This document shows, piece after piece, positions 26,924 through 38,900 of a stretch of 64,000 nucleotides of DNA (its first letter is position 1; each line of letters begins with the position of its first letter). The position numbers and the translations under genes were made by a program. This DNA is from Lewinellaceae bacterium (lineage in GTDB: Bacteria; Bacteroidota; Bacteroidia; Chitinophagales; Saprospiraceae), in contig JADJYW010000020.1 of assembly GCA_016719605.1 (NCBI GenBank), positions 1 through 64,000 of the forward strand, read 5' to 3'. The notes beneath the pieces were generated by a model, which was not told the origin of the DNA, did no database searches, and saw nothing but the letters and a program-made list of their open reading frames with translations.

Positions 26924-29900
26924 ATGCGACTCAAAACCTTGGAGATCAAAGGCTTCAAATCGTTTGCCAACGAAACCGTCATCCATTTCAACTCGGATGT
27001 AACGGGCGTAGTCGGCCCCAACGGCTCGGGTAAAAGCAACGTGGTGGACGCCGTGCGCTGGGTATTCGGCGAACAAAAAAGCAGCCAACTGCGCCTCGAC
27101 AAAATGACCAGCGTCATTTTCAACGGCACCAAAAAACGCAAGGAAGGCCAAATGGCCCAGGTGTCGCTCACCTTTGAAAACTCCAAAAACATCCTGCCGA
27201 CCGAATTCCAAAACGTCACCATCAGCCGGATGCTGTACCGCAGCGGCGAAAGCGAATACCGCCTCAACGGCGTGCCCTGCCGCCTCAAGGACATCACCTC
27301 GCTCTTTCTCGACACGGGCATTGGCGCCGATTCGTACGCCATCATCGCCCTCAACATGGTGGAAGACCTGCTCAGCGACCGCGAACAAGCCCGGCGCCGT
27401 ATGTTCGAACAGGCCGCCGGCGTGAGCAAATACAAAGCCCGCAAACACGAAACCCAACTCAAACTCGAAGCCACCACCGCCGACCTCGACCGGGTGGAAG
27501 ACCTCCTGTACGAGATCGAAGACCAACTGAAAAAACTCGAAAAGCAGGCCCTGCGTACCAAAAAGTTTTACGAACTCAAAGACGAGTACAAGGGCCTCAG
27601 CATCGAACTGGCCGTGCAAAACCTGGCCCGCCACCGCAAGGATTACAAAGAACTCGAAAACCAAATCCAGCGCGAAGAAGACAACTACCGCGGCGCCGAA
27701 GCCAAAGCCCGCCAACTCGAAGCCGAAATAGAAGCCCTGCGCAAAACCCACACCGACAAGGAAACATCCCTCAGCGAGCAACAACAGGAGGTCAACCGAC
27801 TCACCGGACGCATCCGCGGCAAGGAAAACGAAAAGAACATGCTGGCGCAAAAACTCTCCTTTGTAGAGCAGGACGCCCGCCGCCTCGACGACCAGATCGC
27901 CCGTGCCGCCGACACCATGCGCCGCCTCGAAGGCGAAATTGAAGGCTACCAGACCGACCTCAACTACGAAAAACGGGTGGAAGCCGATCTCGAAGCCGAA
28001 CTCGATCAGGCCAAACAAGCCCTCGAAAAAGTCCGCGGCGACCACAACCTGCTCAAAGGTAACCTTGACGAGTTTGTGCGCGAGCAGCAAGCCGTCGAGC
28101 GCGTGCTTGTGGACCTGGAAAAGCAAAAAGCCGTTCAGCAAAACCAGATCGAAAACCTGCGCCGCGATGTGGAGCGCACCCTCGCCGACGTGGCCATGCG
28201 CCGCACCGAAATGCAGGGCCTCGACGCCAAAATCGCTGAACTGGACAAGGGTGTGCAGGGGCAAACAGACAAAATTGCCAAACTGGACGCTGCCGAAGAA
28301 AAACGCCGCACCGACATCGCCGCCACCGAGCGCGACATCGAGGCCATGACCAAAAAACTGGCCGACCACAACCGCATCCTCGACGCCAAACGCAACGAGT
28401 ACAAACTCACCAAAAGCATGGTGGAAAGCCTCGAAGGTTTTCCGGAAAGCATCAAATTCCTGAGCCAGCAAAAGGATTGGGCCAAAAACTGCCCCCTGCT
28501 CAGCGACCTGATTTATGTGCGCGAGGAGTACCGCGTCATCATCGAAAACTACCTGGAGCCGTACCTGAACTACTATGTGGCGCCCAATGCCGCCGCTGCC
28601 GTGGAGGCTATCCAGCTACTCGGCCGGAGCCAAAAGGGCCGCGCCAATTTTTTTCTGCTCGACGCCTTTGCCCAATACGAACCGCCGCTCCTGCTCATGC
28701 CCGCCGGTCAGCAGGCCATTGATCTGGTGGAAGTGGACCCGCAATACCGCACACTCGTAGCGTATTTGCTGGAAAATGTGCTGATCGTGGACGACTCTGC
28801 GTCTCCCCTCCTTTGGGGCCGGGGGTGGAATTGAACCAAGCATGACGCTCATCTCCAAATCCGGCACCCTCATCCGCCGGCGATTCAGCCTCAGCGGCGG
28901 CTCGGTCGGGCTTTTTGAGGGAAAAAAGATCGGGCGCAAGAAAAATCTCGAAATCCTCGACGTGGACATCCGCAAACTGGAGGCAGCAGAAACGGACTAC
29001 AACAACCGCCTCGGCACCCTGCGCGCACACTTGCTGAGCCTAAAAAACGCCGACCAATCGGGTATGCTTACCCGCGAACGGGAAGCGCTCGGGCGGTTGC
29101 AAAGCGAACAGGCCGGCTTGCGCGCCCGTTTAGACAACATCGCCACGTTCGTTCAGAATTTTGATGCCAAAGCAGTCGAAAGCGGCGGCCTGATCGAACA
29201 GCTCGAAGCCAGCAACATCGCCATCGAAACGCAACTGAAAGAGCGCCAGGCCGAAGCAGCCAAATTGCGCGAGCGCCTGAGCAACGCCGACGGATCGTTC
29301 CGCGAAGTAGCCGAACAACTCAGCCGCAACAGCCACGAATACAACCAGAAAAACATCGAGTTCATCCGCCAGCAAAACAAGGTGAACGGCTTCCAGCAGG
29401 AACTCGCATTCCGGGAAAAGAATCTGGCCGAACTGCGCGTTCAAACCCAGCAAAATCAGGCGACCAAAACCAAAAACATAGAAGAACTGGCTTTTGTCAC
29501 CGCCGAAATCGCCCGCATCGAAACCGATCTGACAGCCGGCTACGCCGAAAAAAAGGCTCAGGAAGCCACCCTCAGTGCTGCCGAGCAAATTTATTTCAAG
29601 GCCCGCAACGAAATCCACGAACGCGACAACCTCCTGCGCGAACTCTACCGCAAGCAACAGGATTTGCAGGGCGCCATCAACCGGCTGAAGGACAAATTTA
29701 CCGACGTCAAGTTTGAGATCACGGCCATCGGCGAGCGCCTGCGCGCCGAGTTCGGCATCTCGGTGAACGAGATCATCAACAACGACCCTGACCCCAAGTA
29801 CAACCGCGAAGCCCTCGAAATTGAGGTCAACAACCTCAAACGCCGCCTCGACAACTACGGCGAGATCAACCCCTTAGCCATCGAGGCGTACAACGAAATC

Positions 29901-30488
29901 AAGGAGCGTTACGACAGCATAGCCGGCCAGCGCGATGATATCCTCGCTGCCAAGGAAAACCTGCTGCAAACCATGAAAGAAATTGAGGAAACGGCCACCC
30001 AGCGTTTCCTCGAATCGTTCGAGCAGGTGCGTGTGAACTTCATCCGCGTGTTCCGCACCCTGTTCACCGAAGACGATTCCGCCGACCTCATACTGTCCAA
30101 CCCGGGCAACCCGCTGGAATCCGACATCAACATCATCGCCAAGCCCAAAGGCAAGCGCCCGCAGACCATCGCGCAGTTATCCGGCGGGGAAAAAACGCTC
30201 ACAGCCACGGCGCTGCTATTCGCGCTGTACCTGCTCAAACCTGCGCCGTTCTGCATTTTCGACGAGGTGGATGCCCCGCTGGACGACGCCAACATCGAGA
30301 AGTTCAACCGCATCATCCGGGAGTTTTCCAAGGACTCGCAGTTCATCGTCGTCACCCACAACAAGGCTACCATGGCTGCGGTAGATACGATTTACGGGGT
30401 GTACATGCCAGAGCAGGGCGTGAGTGCCGTGGCTGCCGTAGATTTTCGGGAATTGAGCCACGAGGCAATGGTGTTTGAGGCGGGGTAA
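26924..30488 (+). CDS. smc: Chromosome segregation protein SMC (frameshift in the hinge)
   Basis: SMC is the ATP-driven DNA-organising protein of the bacterial condensin. The N-terminus MRLKTLEIKGFKSFANETVI leads to Walker A GPNGSGKSN (about residues 31-39). Long coiled coils flank a hinge (CPLLSDLIYVREEYRVIIEN). The C-terminus has QLSGGEKTLTATALLFALYL and Walker B FCIFDEVDAPLDD. The frame is broken between about 28800 and 28842: 26924-28834 and 28842-30488 carry the two halves, joined at SKSGTLIRRRFSLSGGSVGL. The junction holds a GC-rich stretch, so an indel error or a small insertion is possible. Repaired length is about 1,190 residues, normal for SMC. Confidence 0.93.
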
Positions 30489-30547
30489 GAGCCGCGCACG
30501 CCAAAAAACTTCCTATTTTCGCCCCAAAACGCACCCACACCACACAC

Positions 30548-33500
30548 ATGACTCGAATACTGTACCTGCTCTCGCTCCTCCTCACCACCGCCCTCTCCGC
30601 CCAAACCGACAAAAAAAAATGGGATGTTTCCGCTCCGGAAGGACTCCCGTACACCGACGTGGCGTTCACCCTCACCGAGGGCACCTGGATGAACCTCGAC
30701 GTCAGTCCCGACGGCAAAACCATTGCCTTTGATTTGCTCGGCGACATCTACACCATGCCCATCGGCGGCGGCGACGCTACCTGCATCCGCTCCGGTATCG
30801 CCTGGGAGGTGCAGCCCCGTTTTTCGCCCGACGGCAAACAACTGCTTTTCACGAGCGATGCCGGCGGCGGCGACAATATCTGGGTGATGCAGGCCGATGG
30901 CGCCAAACCCCGACAGGGGACTACCGAGAGTTTTCGCCTGCTCAAAAGCAGCGCCTGGATGCCCGACGGCCAGTATTTCGTGGCCCGCAAACATTTCACC
31001 AGCACCCGCTCGCTCGGCGCCGGTGAAATGTGGCTCTACCACCTTTCCGGCGGCGACGGCATCCAACTCACCAAGCGCAAAAACGACCAGCAGGATGTGA
31101 ACGAACCCCAGCGTTAGCCCCGACGGACGCTATGTTTATTTCAGCGAAGACCTGTACGGCGGCGGATTTTTCCAGTACAACAAAGACCCGCTCAAACAAA
31201 TTTTCGCCGTCCGCCGCTACGATCGGCAGGAGGGCAAAATCGAAAACGTCACAGGCGGTTCCGGCGGCGCTTTCCGCCCCCAGATCAGCCCCGACGGCGC
31301 CTGGCTCGCCTTCGTACGCCGGGTGGATACCAAAACCGTGCTCTTCGTGCGCGACCTCGTATCGGGCGAAGAATTTCCTGTCTTCGACGGCCTCGACAAA
31401 GACCAGCAGGAAGCCTGGACGATATTCGGCATATATCCCGGCTTCGCATGGATGCCGTCTGTTCGCCAAAAGCTGTCCGAACGCAGTATCATCATTTGGG
31501 CTGGTGGAAAACTGAAGCGAATCAATTTCGACTTGACGTTTCTGTTCGACCAAAAAGGATTTTCCAGTATGTTTTCCCAACAGGAAATACCCTTCCGGTG
31601 CTCGGTAAAAACGCGGGTAGCCGAAACCGTGCGTTTTGAAAACAAGGTGTTTGAGCCTGAATTTACCGCACGCGCCATCCGCCACGCCGTCACCAGCCCC
31701 GACGGCAAAACGCTCGTGTTCAACGCCGCCGGTAAACTGTACAAAAAAACGCTGCCCGACGGCAAACCTGAACTGCTGGTAAAATCCGGGTATGCAGGAG
31801 GTATATTCAACCGTAAGGTTGCCACCAATCTGGAAATGCTCGAGTATGAACCGTGTTTTTCACCCAATGGGCGCTTCGTGGTTTTTGTCACCTGGAACGA
31901 CATACACGGCGGCGGCCTTTGGCGGGTGAACCTGCAAGACGGCAAACCCGAACAACTGCCCGTCTATGGCGGCATTTTTCGTACGCCCGGGTTCTCCCCC
32001 GACGGCAAAAAAATTGTGTACCGTTTGCAGGACGGCGACGACGAACTCGGGATTTCCAAAGTGGAAAAAACGGGTATTTACTACTTGAATCTGGAAGGGC
32101 AAATCGTTCAAAACTTCGTCACCGACGAGGGCGAAAACCCGCGCTTCAGCGCCGACGGCAATCGTATCCTCGTCAATACCGGCGGCTATCTGTTTGGCAG
32201 TCTGGACAAAAAACTCGTCTCCTTCGACCTCAATGGCCAGGACCGCCGCGAACTGTTCAAAAGCAAGTACACCAACCAGTGGGCGCCTTCGCCCGACGGC
32301 AAGTGGCTGGCCTTCACCGAACTGCACAAGGGCTATGTGTGCGCCATGCCTGCTCCCGGCCAAACGGTGGACCTGAGCGCCGAAACCAAGGCGTTCCCCG
32401 TCAGCCCGATTGCCAAAGATGCCGGCTACAACCTCCACTGGAGTGCCGACGGCAAAAAAGTGCATTACACCCTTGGCGACGAGTATTTCACCATTGACCT
32501 CAGCAACCGGTTCACCTTCCTGCCGGGCGCGCCCGACAGCCTGCCGCCCCTGCCCGAAACCGGTCAAAAAATCGGCCTCACGCTGAAAACGGACACGCCG
32601 GAAGGCGTGGTCGTTTTCCAAAACGCCCGCATCATCACCATGGACGGCGACCGCGTGCTCGAAAACGGTACACTGGTGGTCGAGAACAACAGGATCGTAT
32701 TCGTCGGCACCGCAGCCGAGTACAACCGCAACTCAAAACTCAAAACTCAAAACTCAAAACTGATTGACTGTCGCGGCAAAACCATCTTGCCTGGCTTCGT
32801 GGACGTGCATGCGCACACCGGCAATTTCCGCTACGGCCTCAACCCGCAAAAACAGTGGGAGTACTACGCCAACCTGGCCTACGGCGTGACCACCATGCAC
32901 GACCCTTCGGTGAACTCCGAAATGGCGTTTTCCAATGCCGAAATGCTTCGGTCGGGCCGCATGACGGGGCCGCGTCTGTTCAGCACCGGCACCATCCTGT
33001 ACGGCGCCGACGGCGATTTCAAAGCGCCGATCAATAGTCTTGACGATGCACGCAGCACCCTGCGCCGCACCAAGGCCTGGGGTGCTTTTTCGGTGAAAAG
33101 CTACAACCAGCCCCGCCGCGACCAACGCCAGCAGGTCATTGCCGCCGCCCGCGAACAGGGCATCCTGGTGGTGCCGGAGGGCGGCTCGTTTTTTTACCAC
33201 AACCTCTCGCAAGTGGTGGATGGCCACACAGGTATCGAACACAACCTGCCCGTAGCCAAAATTTACGACGACGTGATCCAGCTCTGGGGCAAAACCAACG
33301 CCCACAACACCCCCACGCTCATCGTGTGTTACGGAGCGGTGAGCGGCGAGTACTATTTTTACCAAAAAGAGGACATCTGGAAAAAACAGCGACTGCTAAA
33401 CTTCACCCCGCGCCACATCCTCGACGAGCGGGCGCGGCACCGCACCATGATCCCTGAGGAGGAGTACGAAAACGGCCACATCCTCGTGAGCAAGCAACTG

Positions 33501-33926
33501 AAAAAAATGCAGGATGCGGGCATCAACATCAACCTCGGTTCGCATGGACAATTGCAGGGCCTCGGCGCCCACTGGGAACTCTGGATGCTGGCTCAGGGCG
33601 ACATGACGAACATGCAGGCCCTGCGCTGCGCCACCTTCAACGGCGCCAAATACCTCGGCATGGACAAGGAAATCGGCTCGCTGGCCCCTGGCAAACTCGC
33701 CGATCTGATCGTGCTGGACAAAAACCCGCTGGAGAATATCCGCCACACCGAAGCCATCCGCTACGTCATGGTGAACGGCCGCCTGTACGACGCCGACACA
33801 TTGAACGAAACGGGTAACTACGACCGCAAACGCGACAAATTCTGGTTTGAGATGCCGGGCAGCCAGATCAACGGCGCAGGCATGACGCATACCTGCCAGG
33901 AGGCGAAGTGCGTGTGCGGGCATTGA
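30548..33926 (+). CDS. Secreted TolB-type beta-propeller plus amidohydrolase (one frameshift)
   Basis: About 1,125 residues. A signal peptide (TRILYLLSLLLTTALSAQ) is followed by WD40/TolB-like PD40 propeller repeats (LDVSPDGKTIAFDLLGDIYT; RFSPDGKQLLFTSDAGG). From about 32.6 kb comes a metal-dependent amidohydrolase with GFVDVHAHTG (the HxH metal site) and SLAPGKLADLIVLDKNPLEN near the end. The C-terminal HTCQEAKCVCGH motif is seen in related Bacteroidota proteins. The frame breaks at the C4 run 31106-31109; removing one C gives EPSVSPDGRYVYFSEDLYGG and joins both halves. Between propeller and hydrolase, a tandem AAAACTC repeat is translated as NSKLKTQNSKL. The substrate is unknown; imidazolonepropionase-like or peptidase-like roles are both possible. 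Confidence 0.88.
32731..32760 (+). repeat. In-frame tandem heptamer inside the amidohydrolase gene
   Basis: Just over four copies of ACTCAAA, translated as NSKLKTQNSKL in the linker before the metal-binding strand. The same heptamer is intergenic at 6096-6121. Confidence 0.85.
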
Positions 33927-34030
33927 GGGTTCCGCACACATGAATAGTTCGGGGGTGGGGACAGACGGTCTCCCCCTCCGAACTATTACTACAAACTTTT
34001 TGTAGGACAAGTTACAAGGGAGATTTTGTC

Positions 34031-34038
34031 TAACTTTG
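34031..34038 (+). promoter_or_regulatory. Bacteroidota -7 box TAACTTTG
   Basis: An exact TAnnTTTG 18 bases before the ATG at 34057. It overlaps the alternative upstream TTG, which is therefore not the start. Confidence 0.5.
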
Positions 34039-34056
34039 TCTGCTAAAATATCTGCT

Positions 34057-34296
34057 ATGACTGTCGCTATTCCTGTTTATGACGAGATTGCCGCTGCCTT
34101 GGCGAGTATGGACCCGGCTAAAATACTTTTATTGCGTCCTTCAGAAACCGTCCAAAAGCGATTGCATGAACTGCTTGAGAAAAATCGAACAGGACAACTG
34201 TCCGGCGATGAGCAATACGAACTGGATCGGAGGTTGGCTTTAGACCACCTTATTGCCTTGGCAAAAGCCCACGCACGCGCTCGCTTAGCCCATTAG
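34057..34296 (+). CDS. Small helical protein paired with HNH endonuclease
   Basis: A 79-residue, mostly helical protein (VYDEIAAALASMDPAKILLL ... SGDEQYELDRRLALDHLIAL). No DNA-binding motif is evident. It belongs to a recurrent two-gene arrangement in which a short acidic helical protein precedes an HNH endonuclease gene that begins MSYIPE. The arrangement resembles an antitoxin-toxin or immunity pair, but I know of no demonstrated function. The nuclease gene starts 5 bases after this stop and is now broken. Confidence 0.7.
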   Translation: MTVAIPVYDEIAAALASMDPAKILLLRPSETVQKRLHELLEKNRTGQLSGDEQYELDRRLALDHLIALAKAHARARLAH

Positions 34297-34301
34297 TTGT
34301 C

Positions 34302-34871
34302 ATGAGTTAGAGCGTGTTTAAAATTTAGTCGCTGGGCTACGGACGGCCAATTTCATTTCTATCTTCGTTAAAATTTTCGCCGTAGGCACCCGGCTACGGC
34401 TGCAAATTTTGCCTCAATAGAAACAAAATTTGCTCGCCCTCGCTCCAGCACTAAAATTTAAACACGCTCTTATATTCCCGAAGCGCTTCGCAAGTTGGTA
34501 GTCGAGCGTGCCGGTCGTCGGTGCGAGTATTGCCTGATACGGGAGGATATCTTTTTCTTTTCTTTTGAGGTAGATCACATTATCAGTCTAAAACACGAAG
34601 GAGATCAGCCTTAGACAACCTGGCGCTCGTCTGTGGCACATGCAACCTTTACAAAGGCTCTAACCTTGGTACTTTTCTGGACAAACAAAGACGATTCGTG
34701 CGCCTGTTTGACCCAAGGCGAGATATTTGGACTGATCACTTTGAACTTGACGGCGCACTAATCATGCCCAAAACTCGCATTGGGAGAGCGACTGTACAGG
34801 TTTTAGAATTAAACGACCCCGACCGTGTAATTCTGAGGGACGTGCTTGTAAAACTTAACGAATTCCCATAA
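34302..34871 (+). pseudogene. HNH endonuclease gene, start split by a MITE and frameshifted
   Basis: The ATG at 34302 reads ATG AGT TAG because a 160-bp inverted-repeat element enters after ATGAGTTA. Removing the element and one TTA duplication restores MSYIPEALRKLVVERAGRRC, the normal start of this HNH family. Downstream, CEYCLIREDIFFFSFEVDHI carries the first zinc cysteines and the DH of the HNH motif. After HEGDQ one G is missing near 34610; restoring it gives ALDNLALVCGTCNLYKGSN with the second cysteine pair and the catalytic Asn. The remainder reads to the TAA at 34869-34871. As sequenced, no complete nuclease can be made. The insertion is a real biological lesion; the single-base gap may be error or decay after inactivation. 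Confidence 0.85.
34310..34469. mobile_element. 160-bp MITE with GAGCGTGTTTAAA ends and TTA target duplication
   Basis: The left end GAGCGTGTTTAAAATTTAGT and the right end CTAAAATTTAAACACGCTC are near-perfect terminal inverted repeats of about 20 bp. It is flanked by TTA at 34307-34309 and 34470-34472. There is no internal gene; the interior has GC-rich partial palindromes (GGCTACGG / CCGGCTACGGCTG). Precise removal rebuilds the HNH start, which supports the element boundaries. It is non-autonomous and its parent transposase family is unknown from this window. Confidence 0.85.
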
Positions 34872-34998
34872 TGCCTCCACTCATCCTGTTACAGCAGGAT
34901 ATGCCTGCCCTACCCAGAGGTGAGCAAACAAACCAAGCAGCAGGTAGCGCTGCCCCGTGTCGCTCTGCTGCGGGAGCAGCGAAACAACCAACCCAACC

Positions 34999-35865
34999 AT
35001 GGAACAAGAAGAACAACAAATGCCGGAAAAAAAGAAACGGAAGTCAGCCTTCAAAAAGACGGCGGACTGGGCGGGGTTGCTCCGAAACTTTGCCACCATC
35101 ATTGCGTCCTTCATTTCCGTGATCACGCTGTTTATCCTCATCCGGCAAAACGAACGTATCTACCAACCCGACCTGGCCTGGTCGCCGGAGCCGAAACTTT
35201 TTCAGGTTGTTTACCGCGATACCCGCTCCGAATGCGACGATTTGCGGATCATTTCCAGTACAGATTCCACTTCCGGGCGACTCGCGCTGCGCTGCATGAA
35301 CCTGGGGCTTGGCGCAGCCAAAGACCTGCGCATTGCCTGGTCTTTCGACCCGGACAAACTCGACGATACTGTGCGGATCAACAACCACACGTTCGCCACC
35401 GGCGTCACCTACGAGTCCAAGGTAAGCGGTCTGCTTTTCGAGAATTGCGTGACCACTGAATCCCTGGACGATGGCGCGGATTACTGCCTGCCGTTCCATA
35501 CAGAAAAGGAACCTACCCGAATTGCACTGCCCCTGAATTACATTCGGCTCTGGACCAACCTGGCGATTCAAATCGGCACGAACAGCACATTACCCGGAAA
35601 GCAGCGTATGAAAATCATAGAAACCCTTGCGCACGATTATCAGGATTTGTCCTGCACGATCCGATACCAGGACATCAACGGCCAGCAGTACCGGCAGGCG
35701 CATCAGGTGCAGCTGATTCCCCATTTTCTGGATATTCGAGCCAAAACCCTGATCCTTGGTGTCAGTTTGCGCGACAAAGAGACCGGGCAGGCCGTCCCGC
35801 GTCGGTATCGTTTTTCAATGTACGAGGCCGACGCGTCTTTTTTTGAAACGGATATTGAATTGTAA
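34999..35865 (+). CDS. Membrane-anchored protein of unknown function
   Basis: A 288-residue protein. A Lys-rich cytoplasmic N-terminus (MEQEEQQMPEKKKRKSAFKK) precedes one transmembrane helix (LLRNFATIIASFISVITLFI). The rest is soluble and beta-rich (LRCMNLGLGAAKDLRIAWSF; YRQAHQVQLIPHFLDIRAKT), with no recognised family. The start at 34999 was preferred over 34957 because the extra 14 residues are encoded by a palindromic leader. It is followed 117 bases later by the large unknown gene on the same strand, so the two may act together. This is an orphan gene with no functional assignment. Confidence 0.75.
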   Translation: MEQEEQQMPEKKKRKSAFKKTADWAGLLRNFATIIASFISVITLFILIRQNERIYQPDLAWSPEPKLFQVVYRDTRSECDDLRIISSTDSTSGRLALRCMNLGLGAAKDLRIAWSFDPDKLDDTVRINNHTFATGVTYESKVSGLLFENCVTTESLDDGADYCLPFHTEKEPTRIALPLNYIRLWTNLAIQIGTNSTLPGKQRMKIIETLAHDYQDLSCTIRYQDINGQQYRQAHQVQLIPHFLDIRAKTLILGVSLRDKETGQAVPRRYRFSMYEADASFFETDIEL

Positions 35866-35982
35866 AGGCTCCGCTTTGTTGTATAGACAATATAAATTGC
35901 ATAATAAAATTCTGGTTGGATACCTTTGACGCGGCATACTTATTGCTCGCTCATCACGCATCGCTCATCACAACAAAAACTC

Positions 35983-38900
35983 ATGGCCGACATTAAACAA
36001 ACCGCAAACGGCGTCATCGTTCCGCTTACCAAACCGTTTGAAAAAAAATTCCTTAGCGGCACATCCAGCGCTGCGGTGGAGTACACCGTGAACAACGCAC
36101 CGGATGTACTGCTGGCGCTCATCAACAACGCCCCTTTCCCCGATCGCCCCATCCAGTTGAGCGAAATAGCGGCCAAAGCAGCTGCAGGTAGCGGCGATAT
36201 CCAGTTTTCCGGTAGCGGCGGCACGGCGAGTTTCAAGGGCAGCGCCCGCACATCGTCCGGCCTCGCCGTATACCCCGATCCGCGGTTGCTGCTGCGCGAC
36301 ATCGGCCTCGGCGACGACATCAGCCCGGGCCTGCAAATGACCCGCGACCCCAAATCCAACTACCTCCTCCTGCGCTGGGGGTACGAGGTGGGCGCCAATG
36401 CCAAAGCTGGCGTGGTGTTCGGAGGTCCGGCCTCCGCATCGGCTACTGCCGGCGGAAAAAGCGAGGGCGTCTTTGCCGTCGTTCGCCAAATGCCCAAAAC
36501 CATGGGCGCTTCCACCGCCGTATTCGAAACCGCCCAGAGCTGGCTCCTGCCCCTGCAAATCACCTCGGTGGAGGACCTCGAACCGGGCACCTGGATCATC
36601 GCCGACGTAGACAGCAGCGTCGCCGTAGGTATCGAGGCACAGTATGGTTTCGATTTCAGTTGGGTGAAAGAAACACAGGCGCTCGGCCTCTCGGGCGATA
36701 TTGGCCTGCGGCTCCAGATGGGCGCCAAAGCCGCCTTCGGGTTCTCGGCAGCCAGCCGCTTCGCCGTGGTAGTGAGCCGCGACTCCGCTCGCGCCCAGGA
36801 CAAATCCATCCGTATCCGCCTGTTCAAACAACGCCAAAACGGCTGGAATTTCGCTATGGATGCCGCCGTGGGCGCCCAGGCGGACGTGTCCAAATTCCTC
36901 CCGGCCGATTTCGGCGATTTTATCAAAGCTGTATTCGGTACCCACGGGTCCCAAATTATGAAAGACCTCGAAGTCATCGAGCAGTGGAGCAACCCCGATG
37001 CGCCGTTGTCCAGTATGCTCGCCGGCCTCGGCTCGAAGTATTTCAAAAAATTTGTGCAGGACACCACCGGCGTAGACCCCGATGTGGCTTTCGACGAGGC
37101 CAAAGGCAAACTGAAAACCCTGCTGGACAAGTGGAACCAACTCGACCACAACGTAGCCAGTTTGCTGTGGAAACAAGCGGAGGCCAAAGCTAACCTGACC
37201 AAAATCCGCACGTTTAACAACAAACTGAAAAATGCCGACGCCGACAAGGCGCGCGCGTTCCTGCGCAAGGAAATCGAAAAGGTGGATTTCTTCACCACCC
37301 TCGGCGGCCAGTTTCTGCTCGCTCTGGTGCCCGACGAAAACATCCTCTCGGTACTCACCGATTCCGAGGTGTTCAAAAAAGTACAGGAGGGCGCCAATAA
37401 GGCCTCGGCCATCCTTGACGGCGGTTTGCTCACCGATACGCTGGTGAAATTGCAGGACAACATCAACAAACGCCTGAACCTTGACCAGATAGAAAAAGTC
37501 GTGAACGACACCGACCTCGAATCGCTCGACAACTGGCTGCAACTAAAACTCTCGCGCTTCCTCGACGACAAACTGAAACTGTCGAAGGTGGACGAAATTC
37601 GCCGCACCATTCACCTGCTCACATCCAAAAAACAGGAGTTTTACGACCAGGCCCAGCGGGCGCTGAACCGCAAGTACGGCTTCGGTTTCAATGCGGCCTT
37701 CCAAAAAAATACCAGCAGTTCGGCGCTCATTGACCTGACCATTGACACGAGCAAAGCCGGCGCCGGCGTGTTCATCAAACATGCACTGCTGGGGCAATTC
37801 GACAAAATTCTGGCGAAGCCAACCCCCGGCGTCACCCTGCACGAGGGCGCCCTCACCCACGGCGTGCGTATCCAAAGTGCTGTGGACATCAGCCTGCCGT
37901 TTTTCAAGGGTACCAGCACCCACCTGAATAATTGTCTGGCGAATGCCAAAGCCCTCGACGAAGCGGACGGCCGCGTGTTCTTGTACGACCTGAAAGCTAC
38001 GGACACGGTGGTGGACAACCGCCAGCAAATCAGTGCGCTCACCATCGGCGGCAATTTCCGCGTAGTAGCCAACAGCGTACGCGTACACGATGCCCACGCA
38101 CTGTCGTACGCCTACTCTTTCCAGCAGTTCCGGCCAAAAATGCGGGCCGCCGACCTGAAGTTTCAGATCAAACCATACATGGAAACTTACCTGCCCAATG
38201 CCTTCCCCAATGGCTCCGTGGATGCCTGGGTGAACACCATCGAGCAGGAAGTGGAGCGCCTTGCCCCAAACGGAGCAGGCATCATCGGCGACACGCTGCT
38301 GTATCTGGAACTGAACCTGTCTGCCGAGGCCGCCTCCGCCTGGATGCGCGCGCCGAAAGACAAAAACGCGCCTGAGTACACCCGCATGTCGCTCAATATC
38401 CAGCGGCGACTGAAACAACTGATCCCGTTTTTCTTCTTCCAGGACGTGGAAAACTATAAAAACCGCGTCCCCGCTTCCGTGCTGCTGGCCTACTCGGCTA
38501 TTTTCCCTGCCACGGGTTTCAAAGAGGAACGGGGCAAACTGATCGCTGCCGACTCCGGCACCTACTGGAACTGGCCCGACCAGAAAATGCAGCAGTTCAT
38601 GGTGGCGCACCCGCGTACCAAAGGCTTTCTGCGCCTCAAACTGGAAGAAACCCACGCGCTGCTGAACGCCACGCCGGGTATGGGCAAAGACCTGATCGAG
38701 TTTTACAACCCCGACCGCGTGGACGATTTTGTATCCGATCTGGTCAACAGCCTATCTAAGCGAAACGAGATGCACTTCCACAGCCTGTTCTTCGTGGAAG
38801 CCACCATCATCGAAAAAGCCCATGAGGCGGGTCTCTCGATGGCGAAGTTTCTGGAAAAATCGAGCACCGAGCCGTCCAAGGCGGTGAAACTGCTGACCGA

